Positions 1 to 8,208 of a stretch of 64,000 nucleotides of DNA are shown one piece after another (positions within the stretch are counted from its first letter, which is position 1; every line of letters begins with the position of its first letter). The stretch lies in assembly GCA_007859745.1 (NCBI GenBank), contig SMLU01000001.1:1488001-1552000 (forward strand), written 5' to 3'. Below the pieces are notes generated by a model, which saw only the letters and a program-made list of their open reading frames with translations, did no database searches and was not told where the DNA came from. The position numbers were made by a program, and so were the translations under genes. Origin of the DNA: Phycisphaerae bacterium RAS1. Lineage in GTDB: Bacteria; Planctomycetota; Phycisphaerae; UBA1845; Fen-1342.

Positions 1-1
1 C

Positions 2-1351
2 CTGGTGTTTCAGTACGTCCCGGCGCCGCACGCGATCTACGAGGGGTTCGCGAAGCTCGAACCCGGATGCTTCCTGCGAATTCCAGCCGGACGGCCTGTC
101 GACGTGACATCCACGCGCTACTTTGAGCTCCGCCCTGACCAGCCTGGGCGATTCACGGGTTCGCGCGAGGATGCCAAACAGCGGCTCGGCACGCTCTTGC
201 GCGACGCGGTGGCGCGGCGGCTCATTTCCGATGTGCCGCTGGGGGCGTTTCTCTCGGGCGGCGTGGATTCATCGATCGTCGTCGGCCTGATGCGGAGGTT
301 GGGCGTTTCGCCGCTGCGGACGTATTCGATTGGTTTTGCCGATCCGCGCTATGATGAATCCGCCGCCGCCCGGCGCGTGGCGCGCCATTTTCAGACCGAG
401 CATCACGAGCGCATGGTGACTCCGGATATTCACAAGCTTCTTCCGCAGCTTGCGTGGCATTTTGACGAGCCTTTTGCCGACTCGTCGGCCATTCCGACCT
501 ATTACGTCTCGCGCTGGGCGCGCGAGGGCGTCACGGTCGCGCTCACCGGCGACGGCGGCGACGAGGCGTTCGCCGGTTACGATCGCTACCGCGCGGCGGC
601 GCTGGCCGCCCGGTTCAACGCTGTGCCGCGGGTGCTGCGGCGCGTCATTCGCGGGCTGGCGTCGGCCGTTCCGCATCGCCGGCCGAAGTCGTTTGGAAAC
701 CGGCTCTACCGCTTCGCCGCACAGCTCGCCGTCAACGGGGCGCAGCGCTACCTGGGTTGGATCAACATCTTCCCGCTGGAATTGCTGGCGGCGCTTTACC
801 GCGCGGAGTTCCGTGAGCGGCTGGATTTCGACGAGCCGCTGCGCTGGCTTTCGCAGCGCTTCGAGGCGATCGACGGCGGCGACGCTGAGCGGGCGAATTT
901 CGCCGACGTACACAGTTACCTTCCGTTCGACCTGCTGACCAAGGTGGACCGAGCCTCAATGGCGCGCAGCCTGGAGTGTCGCTGCCCTCTGCTTGATCCG
1001 CAGATCATGCGCTTCGCCTGGTCGCTCCCCTACGAGTGGCGGCTTGGCCCGCGCGGCGGCAAGAGCATCCTGAAGGAGTGGGCGGCCGACCTGCTGCCGC
1101 CGGAGATTCCGCGGCGGCCCAAGATGGGTTTTGGCGTGCCGGTCGGCGACTGGTTTCGCGGCGAGCTGCAGGAAGAGCTGCGGCAGAATCTGCTGGCGCC
1201 GGACTCGCTTTGTCGCCGGTTGTTCGATCCGCCGCGGCTGGCGGCGATGGTCGAATCGCACATTTCCGGACGCGCAAATTACGAGCACCCGCTTTGGGCC
1301 TTGCTGATGCTGGAGCACTGGGGTCGGCAGTGGGGCGCTCATTTGCCGTAG
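2..1351 (+). CDS. asnB: Asparagine synthetase (glutamine-hydrolysing), 5'-truncated by window edge
   Basis: This is the synthetase half of a class B asparagine synthetase, which adenylates aspartate with ATP and amidates it with ammonia from glutamine. The frame is already open at the first base, so the GTG at position 5 is probably not the real start, and the N-terminal glutaminase domain lies outside the window. Counting from that GTG, the pyrophosphatase loop SGGVDSS is at residues 84-90 and a TGDGGDEAFAGY segment starts at residue 181; the C-terminal LLDPQIMRFAWSLP stretch also fits the family. Paralogues in polysaccharide clusters amidate sugars instead of aspartate, so the substrate is not certain. 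The next gene, 94 bases downstream, encodes an unrelated FliN-like protein. Confidence 0.9.
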   Translation: MVFQYVPAPHAIYEGFAKLEPGCFLRIPAGRPVDVTSTRYFELRPDQPGRFTGSREDAKQRLGTLLRDAVARRLISDVPLGAFLSGGVDSSIVVGLMRRLGVSPLRTYSIGFADPRYDESAAARRVARHFQTEHHERMVTPDIHKLLPQLAWHFDEPFADSSAIPTYYVSRWAREGVTVALTGDGGDEAFAGYDRYRAAALAARFNAVPRVLRRVIRGLASAVPHRRPKSFGNRLYRFAAQLAVNGAQRYLGWINIFPLELLAALYRAEFRERLDFDEPLRWLSQRFEAIDGGDAERANFADVHSYLPFDLLTKVDRASMARSLECRCPLLDPQIMRFAWSLPYEWRLGPRGGKSILKEWAADLLPPEIPRRPKMGFGVPVGDWFRGELQEELRQNLLAPDSLCRRLFDPPRLAAMVESHISGRANYEHPLWALLMLEHWGRQWGAHLP

Positions 1352-1445
1352 CGCGGGCCGCGTGCTGGTGCTGAGTGCGGACTTTTGCGGCCGGCGCTGA
1401 TCGCCCGATAGTCTGGGTGGGGCTGTGTACTGATCGGGAATCGCG

Positions 1446-1889
1446 ATGTTCGTTGACCAGGCCGCGATTGATGAGCTGCTCGCTCAGGCCGCCGCCGGCG
1501 TGGGACCGGCTGCGGTCGCCGAAGCGGGGCCGGCGCGACCGCTTGAGCGGCCAAGCGCCGCTCCGGCAGCTGCGAGCGCCCGCTCCGCGCGGATGGCCGA
1601 CCCCGGTAGATCAACGACAGAACATCCTGGGAACCTGGCCCGAATTCTCCGCATCCGCGTGCCGCTGATCGCGGAACTGGCCCGGCGGAAGATCGCCATT
1701 TCGACCATCCGCGCCATGACCAACGGGTCGATCCTGGAGTTTGAGCGGGCGGTGGAAGCGCCGGTGGGCCTGTTGATCAACAACCACGCCATCGGTGAGG
1801 GGGTTGTGGTGCGCGTGGGGGAGGTATTTGGCTTGCGGATTGCGCAGATCGGCGGCGCGCGGCAGCGGATCAAGTCGATGGGGTGCTAG
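1446..1889 (+). CDS. FliN/SpoA-domain protein (flagellar switch or type III secretion C-ring)
   Basis: The 147-residue product has a low-complexity Ala/Pro-rich N-terminus (about residues 1-65) and a C-terminal SpoA domain (about 65-145). The domain shows the usual features: an ILRIRVPLIAELARRKIAIS-type first strand, a hydrophobic VGLLINNHAIGEGVVV strand pair and a closing FGLRIAQI segment. SpoA domains build the cytoplasmic C-ring of flagella (FliN, FliM) and of type III secretion systems (SctQ), where they help set rotation or sorting. No other motility gene is visible, so flagellar use is inferred from the domain only. A paired hairpin repeat begins about 30 bases after the stop. Confidence 0.75.
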   Translation: MFVDQAAIDELLAQAAAGVGPAAVAEAGPARPLERPSAAPAAASARSARMADPGRSTTEHPGNLARILRIRVPLIAELARRKIAISTIRAMTNGSILEFERAVEAPVGLLINNHAIGEGVVVRVGEVFGLRIAQIGGARQRIKSMGC

Positions 1890-1918
1890 CGCGCGCGAGA
1901 TGATGCGCCGATCCATCC

Positions 1919-2018
1919 GAGCCCGCCGCGCCCAGCGGCGGGGTGACCTCCGCGGCGCGTGCGGCGCCGATCGCGAACGACCGTCACCCCGCCGCTTGGC
2001 GCGGCGGGTTCTGAAAGA
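1919..2018. repeat. Family A paired-hairpin repeat, copy 1
   Basis: Two GC-rich palindromes in inverted orientation, each with a CCCGCCGC / GCGGCGGG-type stem, separated by about 35 bases. The left one reads into GGGGTGAC and the right one starts CGTCACCCC and ends GGCGGGTTCTGAAAG. The same design recurs near 24.7, 32.5, 39.5 and 51.8 kb. The IS element lies about 50 bases to the right. Confidence 0.85.
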
Positions 2019-2067
2019 CGGCCCGGCGTCGTCGTCCGCCACGGACTTTGGCCACGCCCGCGCTCGG

Positions 2068-3482
2068 GGGTCGGCATCAACTTAGTGGGTAAAAGACAAA
2101 GGCCCTGTCCTCGGTTTCAATGGCGTGGAGTTTGAGCGAGCCATTGGCCAAGGAGGGCCAAACGTGGATCTTACCAGCGTTGCCGAGCAGGTGTTGGCGT
2201 TTTGCGGGGAGGATGGGGCGATTCTGTCGGACGATCTGACGCAGGTGGAAACGGCGGTTCTGGAGGCGGTTCGGCGGATCGGGGCAAGAGCGGTCGAGCT
2301 TCATTTGGGGCGGCAGAAGCTGGGGTATGAGGGAACCAGCCGGGTGTGCGGGTGCGGCGGGGCGCAGCGGTTTGTGGATCAGCGGCCCAAGCTGATTGCG
2401 ACGCAGATGGGTCAGATCGGGATTCGGCGTGCGTACTACCGCTGCCGGTCTTGCGGCCGGTCGGCGTTGCCGTACGACGAGCGGGTGGGGTTGGGGGCGG
2501 GGGCCGAGAGCGTCGGTCTGGCGAAGGCGGCGGCGCTCTTGGGGATTGAGAACACGTTTGCCAGCGCCGCGTCCACGTTGTACGCGCTGACCGGTCAGCG
2601 GCTGAGCGAAGCGACGATTGAGCGGCTGACGGAGCGGGTGGGCGGGGTGGCGGCGCAGCAGGAGCAGCAGCGGGCCGCGGCCATGGCGGAGTGGAAAGCG
2701 CCGCCGGCGGAGGCGTCGCCGGAGACGTTCTATGTGACCGTGGACGGCGTGCAGGTGCACCAGGCGGACGGCTGGCACGAAGCCAAGTGCGTGGCGTGCT
2801 ATTGGGATCAGCCCGGCCAGCCCGCCGGCGTGGATCGCGAAGTGCGCTACGGGGTGCGGTTTGAAGGCGCGGCGGCGTTCGTGTCGTTTGTCTGGGAATT
2901 GGCCTGTCGCTGCGGCCTGGAGCGGGCCCGGCGCGTGGTGCTGCTGGGCGACGGGGCGCGGTGGATCTGGGAGCACATCGGCGGGTTGTTGAAAGAGGCG
3001 GTCTGCATCGTGGACTGGTATCACGCGATGGAGCACGTGTGGACCTGCGGGCGGGCCCTGGGGGGCGAGCAAACGCCGGAAACGGCGAGCTGGGTGAAAT
3101 CGATCGAAACGCTGCTGTGGGACGGGCAGGTGCGCGCGATTCTCGACCAGTTGAAGGCCGAGCGCTGCGGCACGCGCGCCAAGAACAAGCGGGCGGCGTT
3201 ACAAGCCCTGATCACCTACATCGAGAACCAGGACGATCGATTGGCCTATGACCGCTTCCGAGAGATGGGCCTGGACATCGGCTCGGGCCGGGTCGAAGCG
3301 GCCTGCAAGCACGTGGTCGCCCTGCGGATGAAACGCTGCGGAATGCGCTGGTCCAAGGCCGGATCCCAAAACGTCCTCTCGCTCCGCGTCGCCCACCTCA
3401 ACAGCGACTGGGAGCGCGTCTGGAACACGCGACCGTTAGCCAGGGTCGCCTGAAAACTACCCACTAAGTTGATGCCGACCCC
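2068..3482 (+). mobile_element. Complete ISKra4-type insertion sequence
   Basis: The element is bounded by 24-25-base perfect inverted repeats: GGGGTCGGCATCAACTTAG and on through 2091 at the left, and its complement from 3458 to 3482 at the right. A direct repeat gcgctcgg flanks both sides (2060-2067 and 3483-3490). Because the ends share G/C runs, the true target duplication could be 7, 8 or 9 bases. Inside is one intact transposase gene filling almost the whole element. Intact ends, an intact gene and a perfect duplication point to a recent insertion into intergenic DNA between a family A repeat and the tRNA-His gene. Confidence 0.9.
2125..3453 (+). CDS. ISKra4-family transposase
   Basis: The 442-residue product catalyses cut-and-paste or copy movement of the surrounding element. 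Its N-terminal third carries a cysteine cluster (CGCGG around residue 75 and YRCRSCG around residue 111) that looks like a zinc-binding DNA-recognition region, followed by a DDE catalytic core. Likely acidic residues are D207 in VTVDGVQVH, D276 in LLGDGARWIW and E391 in GSGRVEAA. The best start is GTG at 2125; the nearby ATG at 2120 is out of frame. No frameshift or stop interrupts it, and it sits 57 bases inside the left end and 29 bases inside the right end of the IS, so the element may still be active. Confidence 0.9.
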   Translation: MEFERAIGQGGPNVDLTSVAEQVLAFCGEDGAILSDDLTQVETAVLEAVRRIGARAVELHLGRQKLGYEGTSRVCGCGGAQRFVDQRPKLIATQMGQIGIRRAYYRCRSCGRSALPYDERVGLGAGAESVGLAKAAALLGIENTFASAASTLYALTGQRLSEATIERLTERVGGVAAQQEQQRAAAMAEWKAPPAEASPETFYVTVDGVQVHQADGWHEAKCVACYWDQPGQPAGVDREVRYGVRFEGAAAFVSFVWELACRCGLERARRVVLLGDGARWIWEHIGGLLKEAVCIVDWYHAMEHVWTCGRALGGEQTPETASWVKSIETLLWDGQVRAILDQLKAERCGTRAKNKRAALQALITYIENQDDRLAYDRFREMGLDIGSGRVEAACKHVVALRMKRCGMRWSKAGSQNVLSLRVAHLNSDWERVWNTRPLARVA

Positions 3483-3601
3483 GCGCTCGGCCATCGGCGA
3501 CGGGCGGATTGAAGTCGCTGCCGTCGCGGTTAGAATGACGGGTCGCGAAGCGTGGTGCTGGCGGCCGAAATCGTCCGCTCGTCGCCGCCCGTCGCCGCTA
3601 C

Positions 3602-3676
3602 GGTGAGCGTAGCTCAGTTGGCCAGAGCACAAGGTTGTGGTCCTTGGGGTCGCGGGTTCGAGCCCCGTCGCTCACC
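3602..3676 (+). tRNA. tRNA-His(GTG)
   Basis: A full cloverleaf can be folded: acceptor stem GTGAGCG (3603-3609) with CGCTCAC (3669-3675), D-arm GCTC...GAGC, anticodon stem CAAGG/CCTTG with loop TTGTGGT (anticodon GTG), and T-arm GCGGG-TTCGAGC-CCCGT (pairing allows one G-T). The gene encodes the extra G-1 (3602) that pairs with C73 (3676), the hallmark of histidine tRNA. CCA is not encoded; the sequence continues CTTCA. A heptad array begins immediately downstream. Confidence 0.95.
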
Positions 3677-3678
3677 CT

Positions 3679-3759
3679 TCAAGTGTCGAGTTCAGAGTTC
3701 AAAGTTCAGAGTTCTGCGTCCTGCGTGTTCACTCTGAACTCTGAACGTTGAACTTCGGA
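3679..3759. repeat. Heptad array 1 (two complementary arms)
   Basis: The left arm is about four copies of a 7-base unit close to GTTCAGA (3685-3716). The right arm (3731-3757) carries the complementary unit TCTGAAC. A short GCGTCCTGCG spacer lies between, so the whole can fold into one long imperfect hairpin. It fills the gap between tRNA-His and the M3 peptidase gene. Related arrays occur at 26.9, 42.5, 54.5 and 58.5 kb. Confidence 0.85.
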
Positions 3760-3808
3760 ATTCGCACTGCGATCTTCGAACACAGCACCGCTTTTCCGGG
3801 AGTATTCC

Positions 3809-5857
3809 ATGAACCGCCACGCCGCCCCCGCCCGGCTTTGCTGCCTGGGCTGCTGGATCGCTCTTACCCTCGCCATGGGAGTCGCCTCGATGAGCCTTGC
3901 CGATGTCCCCGCCGATTCGCCCGCCGCCGACGCGCTCAAGAAGGCCGAAGCCGCGGTGGCGGCGATCGTCGCCGTGCCCGATGGGAAGCGCAACTTCGAC
4001 AACACCGTCGGGGCCTATGACGACATGGTCGTCCGCCTTCAGACCGACACCGGCTTCCTGACGTTCATGCAGCACGTCAGCGGCGACGCCGACGAGCGTC
4101 TCCGCAGCCAGACCGCCGAAGAGCACATCACCAACTGGCTGATCGAACTCGGCAAGCGAGAAGACTTGTACAAGGCGATCAAGGCCTACGCCGCGACCAA
4201 TCCCAAGCTCGAAGGCGAGCAGAAGCGGCTGCTCGAGTTCACGCTGCGCGACTACCGCCGGGCAGGCATGGACCTGCCGCCTGAAAAGCGCGAGGCGTTG
4301 AAGAAGATCGAGATGGAGATCAACCGGCTGGGGATCGATTTCCAGAAGAACATTCGCGACGACGAGACGCGCGTGCCGCTGTCTCTGGCCGAACTCAAGG
4401 GTACGCCGCAGGACGTAATCGACGGCCTGCCGCGCTCCGGCGACATGTACCTGGCCGGGCTGGACTATCCCACGCTGCTGCCGATCATGGACTTCTGCGA
4501 GGTCGAAACGACGCGGCACAAGATGTGGCTGGCGAACCACCGCAAGGGCGGCAAGAAAAACGTCGGCGTGCTGGAGCAGATCCTGAAGTTGCGGGCGCAG
4601 GCGGCGGCGCTATTGGGCTACAAGACGGTGGTGGACTACGAAACCGAAACGCGGATGACGAAGAACGCCGAGACTGTGAAGAAGTTCTATGAGCAGGTTC
4701 GGCCGCTGGTGCGCAAGAAGTCGCAGCAGGATTACGATGAGTTCGTCGCGGTGAAGCGCCGCGTGACCGGCAACCCCGAGGCGAAGCTCAATCCGTGGGA
4801 CCAGGCGTATTACGAAAACGTGCTCAAGAAGGAGAAGTACGCCGTCGATGCGCAGAAGATCCAGGAGTTCTTCCCACTGGATCGCGTCGTCGATGGTCTC
4901 TTCGGCATCACGCAATCGCTCTACGGCATTGAGTACGTCGACGTGACCAAGGACGCCGGCTCGAAGGGGCTGCCGCTGTGGCATCCGGACGTGCGCGTCT
5001 TCGAAGTGCTCGACAAGGCCAGCAAGAAACAGATCGGTACGTTCTGGATCGACCTGTTCCCGCGCGACAATAAGTTCAGCCACGCCGCCCAGTGGAGCCT
5101 GGCCGCGCGCAAGCGCTGGGCGGACGGCAGCGTGCAGAAGCCGCTGGCGGCGCTGGTGTGCAATTTCACCAAGCCGACCAAGGAGAAGCCTTCGCTGCTG
5201 ACGCACGAGGAGGTCGAGACGTTTTTCCATGAGTTCGGCCACTGCCTGCACTCGATCCTGACCGAAGCAGACTACGGGACGTTCGCCGGCACGGCCTGTG
5301 CCCGCGACTTCGTCGAGGCCCCGTCGCAGATGTTCGAGAACTGGGTCTGGGATGCCGACGTGCTGGCGACGTTCGCGCGGCATTACAAGAGCGGCGAGCC
5401 GTTCCCGAAGGATCTGCTGGCGGCGATGGTCAAAACGCGCACATTGGGCAAGGGCCTCTGGGCCGAGCGGCAACTCTACTATGGCCTGCTCGACCTCACG
5501 TATCACCTTTCCGACGGAACAATCAACACGACAGAGACGGCGCAGAAACTCTACGGAGACGTGCTGCTCTACGAGGGCCAGCCGGAAACATATCTGCAGG
5601 CCGGTTTCGGGCATCTGATCGGCTACCAGTCGGCGTATTACGGCTACATGTGGTCGCTGGTCTATGCGCAGGATATGTTTCAGCGGTTTGCGGAATTGGG
5701 AATGCTCAGCCCGGAAGCGGGGCAGTATTACCGCAAGAAAATTCTCGCCCGCGGCGGGACGATGGATGACATGGAGATGGTGAAGGACTATCTGGGCCGC
5801 GAGCCGAAGATGGAGGCGTTCATTTCGTATCTGGGCTTGCCGGCGGGGAAGAACTAA
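3809..5857 (+). CDS. M3-family zinc metallopeptidase (oligopeptidase), exported
   Basis: The 682-residue product is a thimet-oligopeptidase-like peptidase that cuts short peptides. The zinc site is intact: H474-E475-F-G-H478 in the EVETFFHEFGHCLHS segment, with the third ligand E503 in DFVEAPSQMFENW exactly 25 residues on, the family spacing. A hydrophobic N-terminal segment (about residues 9-30, ending near SLADVPA) looks like a signal peptide, so it probably acts outside the cytoplasm; most bacterial M3 enzymes are cytoplasmic or lipid-anchored. The length matches oligopeptidase A/Dcp-type proteins. ATG at 3809 is preceded by the GGGAG of CCGGGAGTATTCC, a plausible ribosome binding site. 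Confidence 0.92.
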   Translation: MNRHAAPARLCCLGCWIALTLAMGVASMSLADVPADSPAADALKKAEAAVAAIVAVPDGKRNFDNTVGAYDDMVVRLQTDTGFLTFMQHVSGDADERLRSQTAEEHITNWLIELGKREDLYKAIKAYAATNPKLEGEQKRLLEFTLRDYRRAGMDLPPEKREALKKIEMEINRLGIDFQKNIRDDETRVPLSLAELKGTPQDVIDGLPRSGDMYLAGLDYPTLLPIMDFCEVETTRHKMWLANHRKGGKKNVGVLEQILKLRAQAAALLGYKTVVDYETETRMTKNAETVKKFYEQVRPLVRKKSQQDYDEFVAVKRRVTGNPEAKLNPWDQAYYENVLKKEKYAVDAQKIQEFFPLDRVVDGLFGITQSLYGIEYVDVTKDAGSKGLPLWHPDVRVFEVLDKASKKQIGTFWIDLFPRDNKFSHAAQWSLAARKRWADGSVQKPLAALVCNFTKPTKEKPSLLTHEEVETFFHEFGHCLHSILTEADYGTFAGTACARDFVEAPSQMFENWVWDADVLATFARHYKSGEPFPKDLLAAMVKTRTLGKGLWAERQLYYGLLDLTYHLSDGTINTTETAQKLYGDVLLYEGQPETYLQAGFGHLIGYQSAYYGYMWSLVYAQDMFQRFAELGMLSPEAGQYYRKKILARGGTMDDMEMVKDYLGREPKMEAFISYLGLPAGKN

Positions 5858-5874
5858 CGGCGACGGTAGCAACG

Positions 5875-5955
5875 GTAGGGTCCGCTGTGCGGACCAATTG
5901 TCTCGCGCGAAATGACCGTGCGGCGCCGTGAATTGGTCCGCACAGCGGACCCTAC
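5875..5955. repeat. 25-base perfect inverted repeat, GTAGGGTCCGC type
   Basis: The arm GTAGGGTCCGCTGTGCGG plus CCAATT (5875-5899) is repeated exactly as its complement at 5931-5955, with a 31-base spacer. No T-run follows, so it does not look like a classical intrinsic terminator. It lies between the convergent M3 peptidase and GAF-domain genes. Confidence 0.85.
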
Positions 5956-5960
5956 AACCC

Positions 5961-6428
5961 CTACAATCCCGCCGCCGCCAGCACCGCCCTCAATCCCTGA
6001 ACGTCGCGCTCGTCGAACGCCCCCACCTCGTGGCTGTCCACGTCCAGCACGCCCCAGCATCGGCCGCGCTCATCAAACACCGGGATGACGACTTCCGAGC
6101 GGTCGCGCGGATCGCACGCAATGTAATTCGCCCCCAGCTCGGCCACGTCGCGCACCACCAGCGGCTGTCGCGAAAGAAACGCCTTGCCGCACGCGCCATG
6201 CAATCCGATCGGAGAGCAGGCCGGCTTGTCGCGCCGCGGGCCAAGCGTCAGTTCGTCGGCGCCTTCGTGAAGGTAAAAGCCGACCCAGGAGACGCCCTTG
6301 TCGTGCAGCGCGTCCCAGAGCGCGTCGACGACCGCCTGCATCCGCGACGCGCGATCGCCAGAAGTGGTGAGGCGGGCGGCGATGTCGGCGTAGGGGCGGG
6401 ACGATGCCGAGCGGGATGTTGCGTCCAT
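5961..6428 (-). CDS. msrC: Free methionine-(R)-sulfoxide reductase (GAF domain)
   Basis: The 155-residue product is almost all one GAF domain. It keeps the three cysteines expected of free-methionine-(R)-sulfoxide reductase: C71 in KPACSPIG, C80 in HGACGKAF and C105 in YIACDP, matching the spacing in E. coli MsrC (YebR). The enzyme reduces free methionine-R-sulfoxide using a thiol relay and thioredoxin-type donors in the cytoplasm. ATG at 6428 is preferred because the longer open frame upstream only reads through a repeat cluster. It is convergent with the M3 peptidase and shares direction with the upstream GTPase gene, separated from it by the family D/C repeats. Confidence 0.88.
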   Translation of the reverse strand: MDATSRSASSRPYADIAARLTTSGDRASRMQAVVDALWDALHDKGVSWVGFYLHEGADELTLGPRRDKPACSPIGLHGACGKAFLSRQPLVVRDVAELGANYIACDPRDRSEVVIPVFDERGRCWGVLDVDSHEVGAFDERDVQGLRAVLAAAGL

Positions 6429-6464
6429 GCGTGATTGCCTGCGTCGCGAGTCTTCCGGCATTCC

Positions 6465-6594
6465 ACGGCCGGCACGGGGGCCGGCCGCTACCACCGACGG
6501 CCGGGACGGGCGAGACGCCCGTCCCACCCAGTCTCTTCTCACACTCGCCGGCCGCTACCACCGACGGCCGGCACAGGGGCCGGCCGCTACCGGT
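6465..6594. repeat. Composite repeat cluster (families D and C)
   Basis: Two copies of a GGCCGGCAC...GGCCGGCCGCTACC palindrome (about 6467-6498 and 6547-6592) surround a family C hairpin (GGGACGGGCGAGACGCCCG, 6503-6530). The right copy runs into the 3' end of the CpgS-like gene: its GGTAGCGGCC provides that gene's TAG stop on the minus strand (6587-6589). Confidence 0.85.
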
Positions 6595-7903
6595 TTGGGA
6601 GAATACTCTCGATCGCCGCTCGCAGCCCGCCCGGCTTCTGCTCGCGCAGCTCATATCCGATTCGCACCGCCGGCTTGTTGATCTTCAGAATTCGCCCCAG
6701 GTCGATCGGCGTGCCGATCAGCACCACATCCGCCTCGGCCGCATTGATCGTCTGCTCCAATTCGCCGATCTGCCGGCCGCCGTAGCCCATGGCGGGCAGG
6801 ACGTCCGACAGGTGCCCGTACTTCGCGAACGTGCCCTTGATCGATCCGACCGCGTACGGCCGCGGATCGACGATCCTGGCCGCGCCGAACTGCTCCGCCG
6901 CAATATGCCCCGCGCCGTAGCGCATCTCGCCATGCGTCAACGTCGGGCCGTCCTCAATTACAATCACCCGCTTCCCGCGAATCAGCTCCGGCTGCGACGC
7001 CGTGACCGGAGAAGCCACCAGCATCACCTCCGCCCGCGGGTTCAGGTTCGTGATGTTGTCGCGCACCGCCGCGATGTCCGCCGGATGCGCCGTATCGCAC
7101 TTGTTGATGACGACCACATCCGCCATCCGCACATTGGTCTCGCCGGGGTAATAGCGCGACTCATGTCCCGGCCGATGCGGATCAGCCACCGTGATGTGCA
7201 GGTTCGGCCGGAAGAACGGCAGGTCGTTGTTTCCGCCGTCCCACAGGATCACATCCGCCTCGGCCTCCGCCGCGGCGAGAATCTTCGCGTAGTCGACGCC
7301 GGCGAAGATCACGTTGCCGGCGGCGACGTGCGGTTCATACTCCTCGCGCTCCTCGATGGTGCACTCGTGCCGGTCCATGTCTTCCAAGGTTGCGAAGCGC
7401 TGACAAATCTGCTTGGACAGGTCGCCGTAGGGCATCGGGTGCCGCACCGCGGCCACCTTCAGGCCCAGCTCCTTGAGAATCCGCACGACGGCGCGCGACG
7501 TCTGGCTCTTGCCGCAGCCGGTTCGCACGGCGCACACGGCGATCACCGGCTTGCTGCTGCTCAGCATTGTGGCCTTGTGGCCGAGCATGATGAAATCCGC
7601 CCCGGCGGCGTTCACCAGGGCCGCCTTGTGCATGACCTCCTGGTGCGGCAGGTCGGAATAGGCCATCGCGGCCAGGTCGACGCTGTGCCGCGCGATCAAC
7701 TCGGCCAACTCAGACTCGGCGTGGATTGAAATGCCGTCGGGGTAGCGCGGGCCGGCCAGGATCGGGGGATACACGCGCCCGGCGATATCGGGAATCTGCG
7801 CGGCCGTGAAGGCGACCACGCGGCAGTCCCCGCGCTGCCGCCAGTACGCGTTGAAGTCGTGAAAGTCGCGCCCCGCGGCGCCGATAATGATCACGTTCTG
7901 CAT
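6587..7903 (-). CDS. Cyclic 2,3-diphosphoglycerate synthetase-like GTPase (COG2403 type)
   Basis: The 438-residue product resembles CpgS-like proteins. It has an N-terminal MQNVIIIGAAGRDFHDFN Rossmann-like segment, a P-loop VRTGCGKSQTS at residues 126-136 and a nucleotide-binding ILWDGGNNDLPFF segment. Archaeal CpgS makes cyclic 2,3-diphosphoglycerate with ATP; many bacterial homologues have no tested substrate, so only the family is claimed. ATG at 7903 is favoured over the upstream frame since it begins exactly at the conserved MxNVIIIGAAG start. The stop codon TAG falls within a dispersed repeat. The gene diverges from the transporter at 8209. Confidence 0.78.
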   Translation of the reverse strand: MQNVIIIGAAGRDFHDFNAYWRQRGDCRVVAFTAAQIPDIAGRVYPPILAGPRYPDGISIHAESELAELIARHSVDLAAMAYSDLPHQEVMHKAALVNAAGADFIMLGHKATMLSSSKPVIAVCAVRTGCGKSQTSRAVVRILKELGLKVAAVRHPMPYGDLSKQICQRFATLEDMDRHECTIEEREEYEPHVAAGNVIFAGVDYAKILAAAEAEADVILWDGGNNDLPFFRPNLHITVADPHRPGHESRYYPGETNVRMADVVVINKCDTAHPADIAAVRDNITNLNPRAEVMLVASPVTASQPELIRGKRVIVIEDGPTLTHGEMRYGAGHIAAEQFGAARIVDPRPYAVGSIKGTFAKYGHLSDVLPAMGYGGRQIGELEQTINAAEADVVLIGTPIDLGRILKINKPAVRIGYELREQKPGGLRAAIESILPNR

Positions 7904-8096
7904 GGAACACCTGTTGGGGGTCATCCGAACCGCGAGCGCAAGCGACCGGCTCGGGTCAGCCCGGAGCGTCCGGGAATCGCGGCCCGTCGCTTCCGCTTGG
8001 GGTTCGAAGTATGTTTCGGCTATTCTCGGATCGCTGGACAGATTAGGCAACGTGAGAAGCAGGAAGTCAGCAGGATGGCATCACGCACTCCGTTTC

Positions 8097-8149
8097 GGGG
8101 AGCATCGGCGTCTCGCCGGTGCGCACCGGCGGGCCGCCGATGCTCCCCA
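8097..8149. repeat. Family J hairpin repeat, copy 1
   Basis: GGGGAGCATCGGCGTCTCGC faces GGGCCGCCGATGCTCCCC across a short CACCGG-rich loop. A half copy of the same sequence lies at 53591-53630. It sits in the divergent gap between the CpgS-like gene and the POT transporter gene. Confidence 0.75.
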
Positions 8150-8208
8150 CGAGAAAGCGCTGCGTGACGGAACAGTACGCCCTCTAAGGGTGAACCGCGG
8201 GAGTACGC

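Noticed and set aside
5875-5955. 25-base inverted repeat as an intrinsic terminator
   Set aside because: The arms are 31 bases apart and no T-run follows on either strand; it fits a dispersed repeat better.
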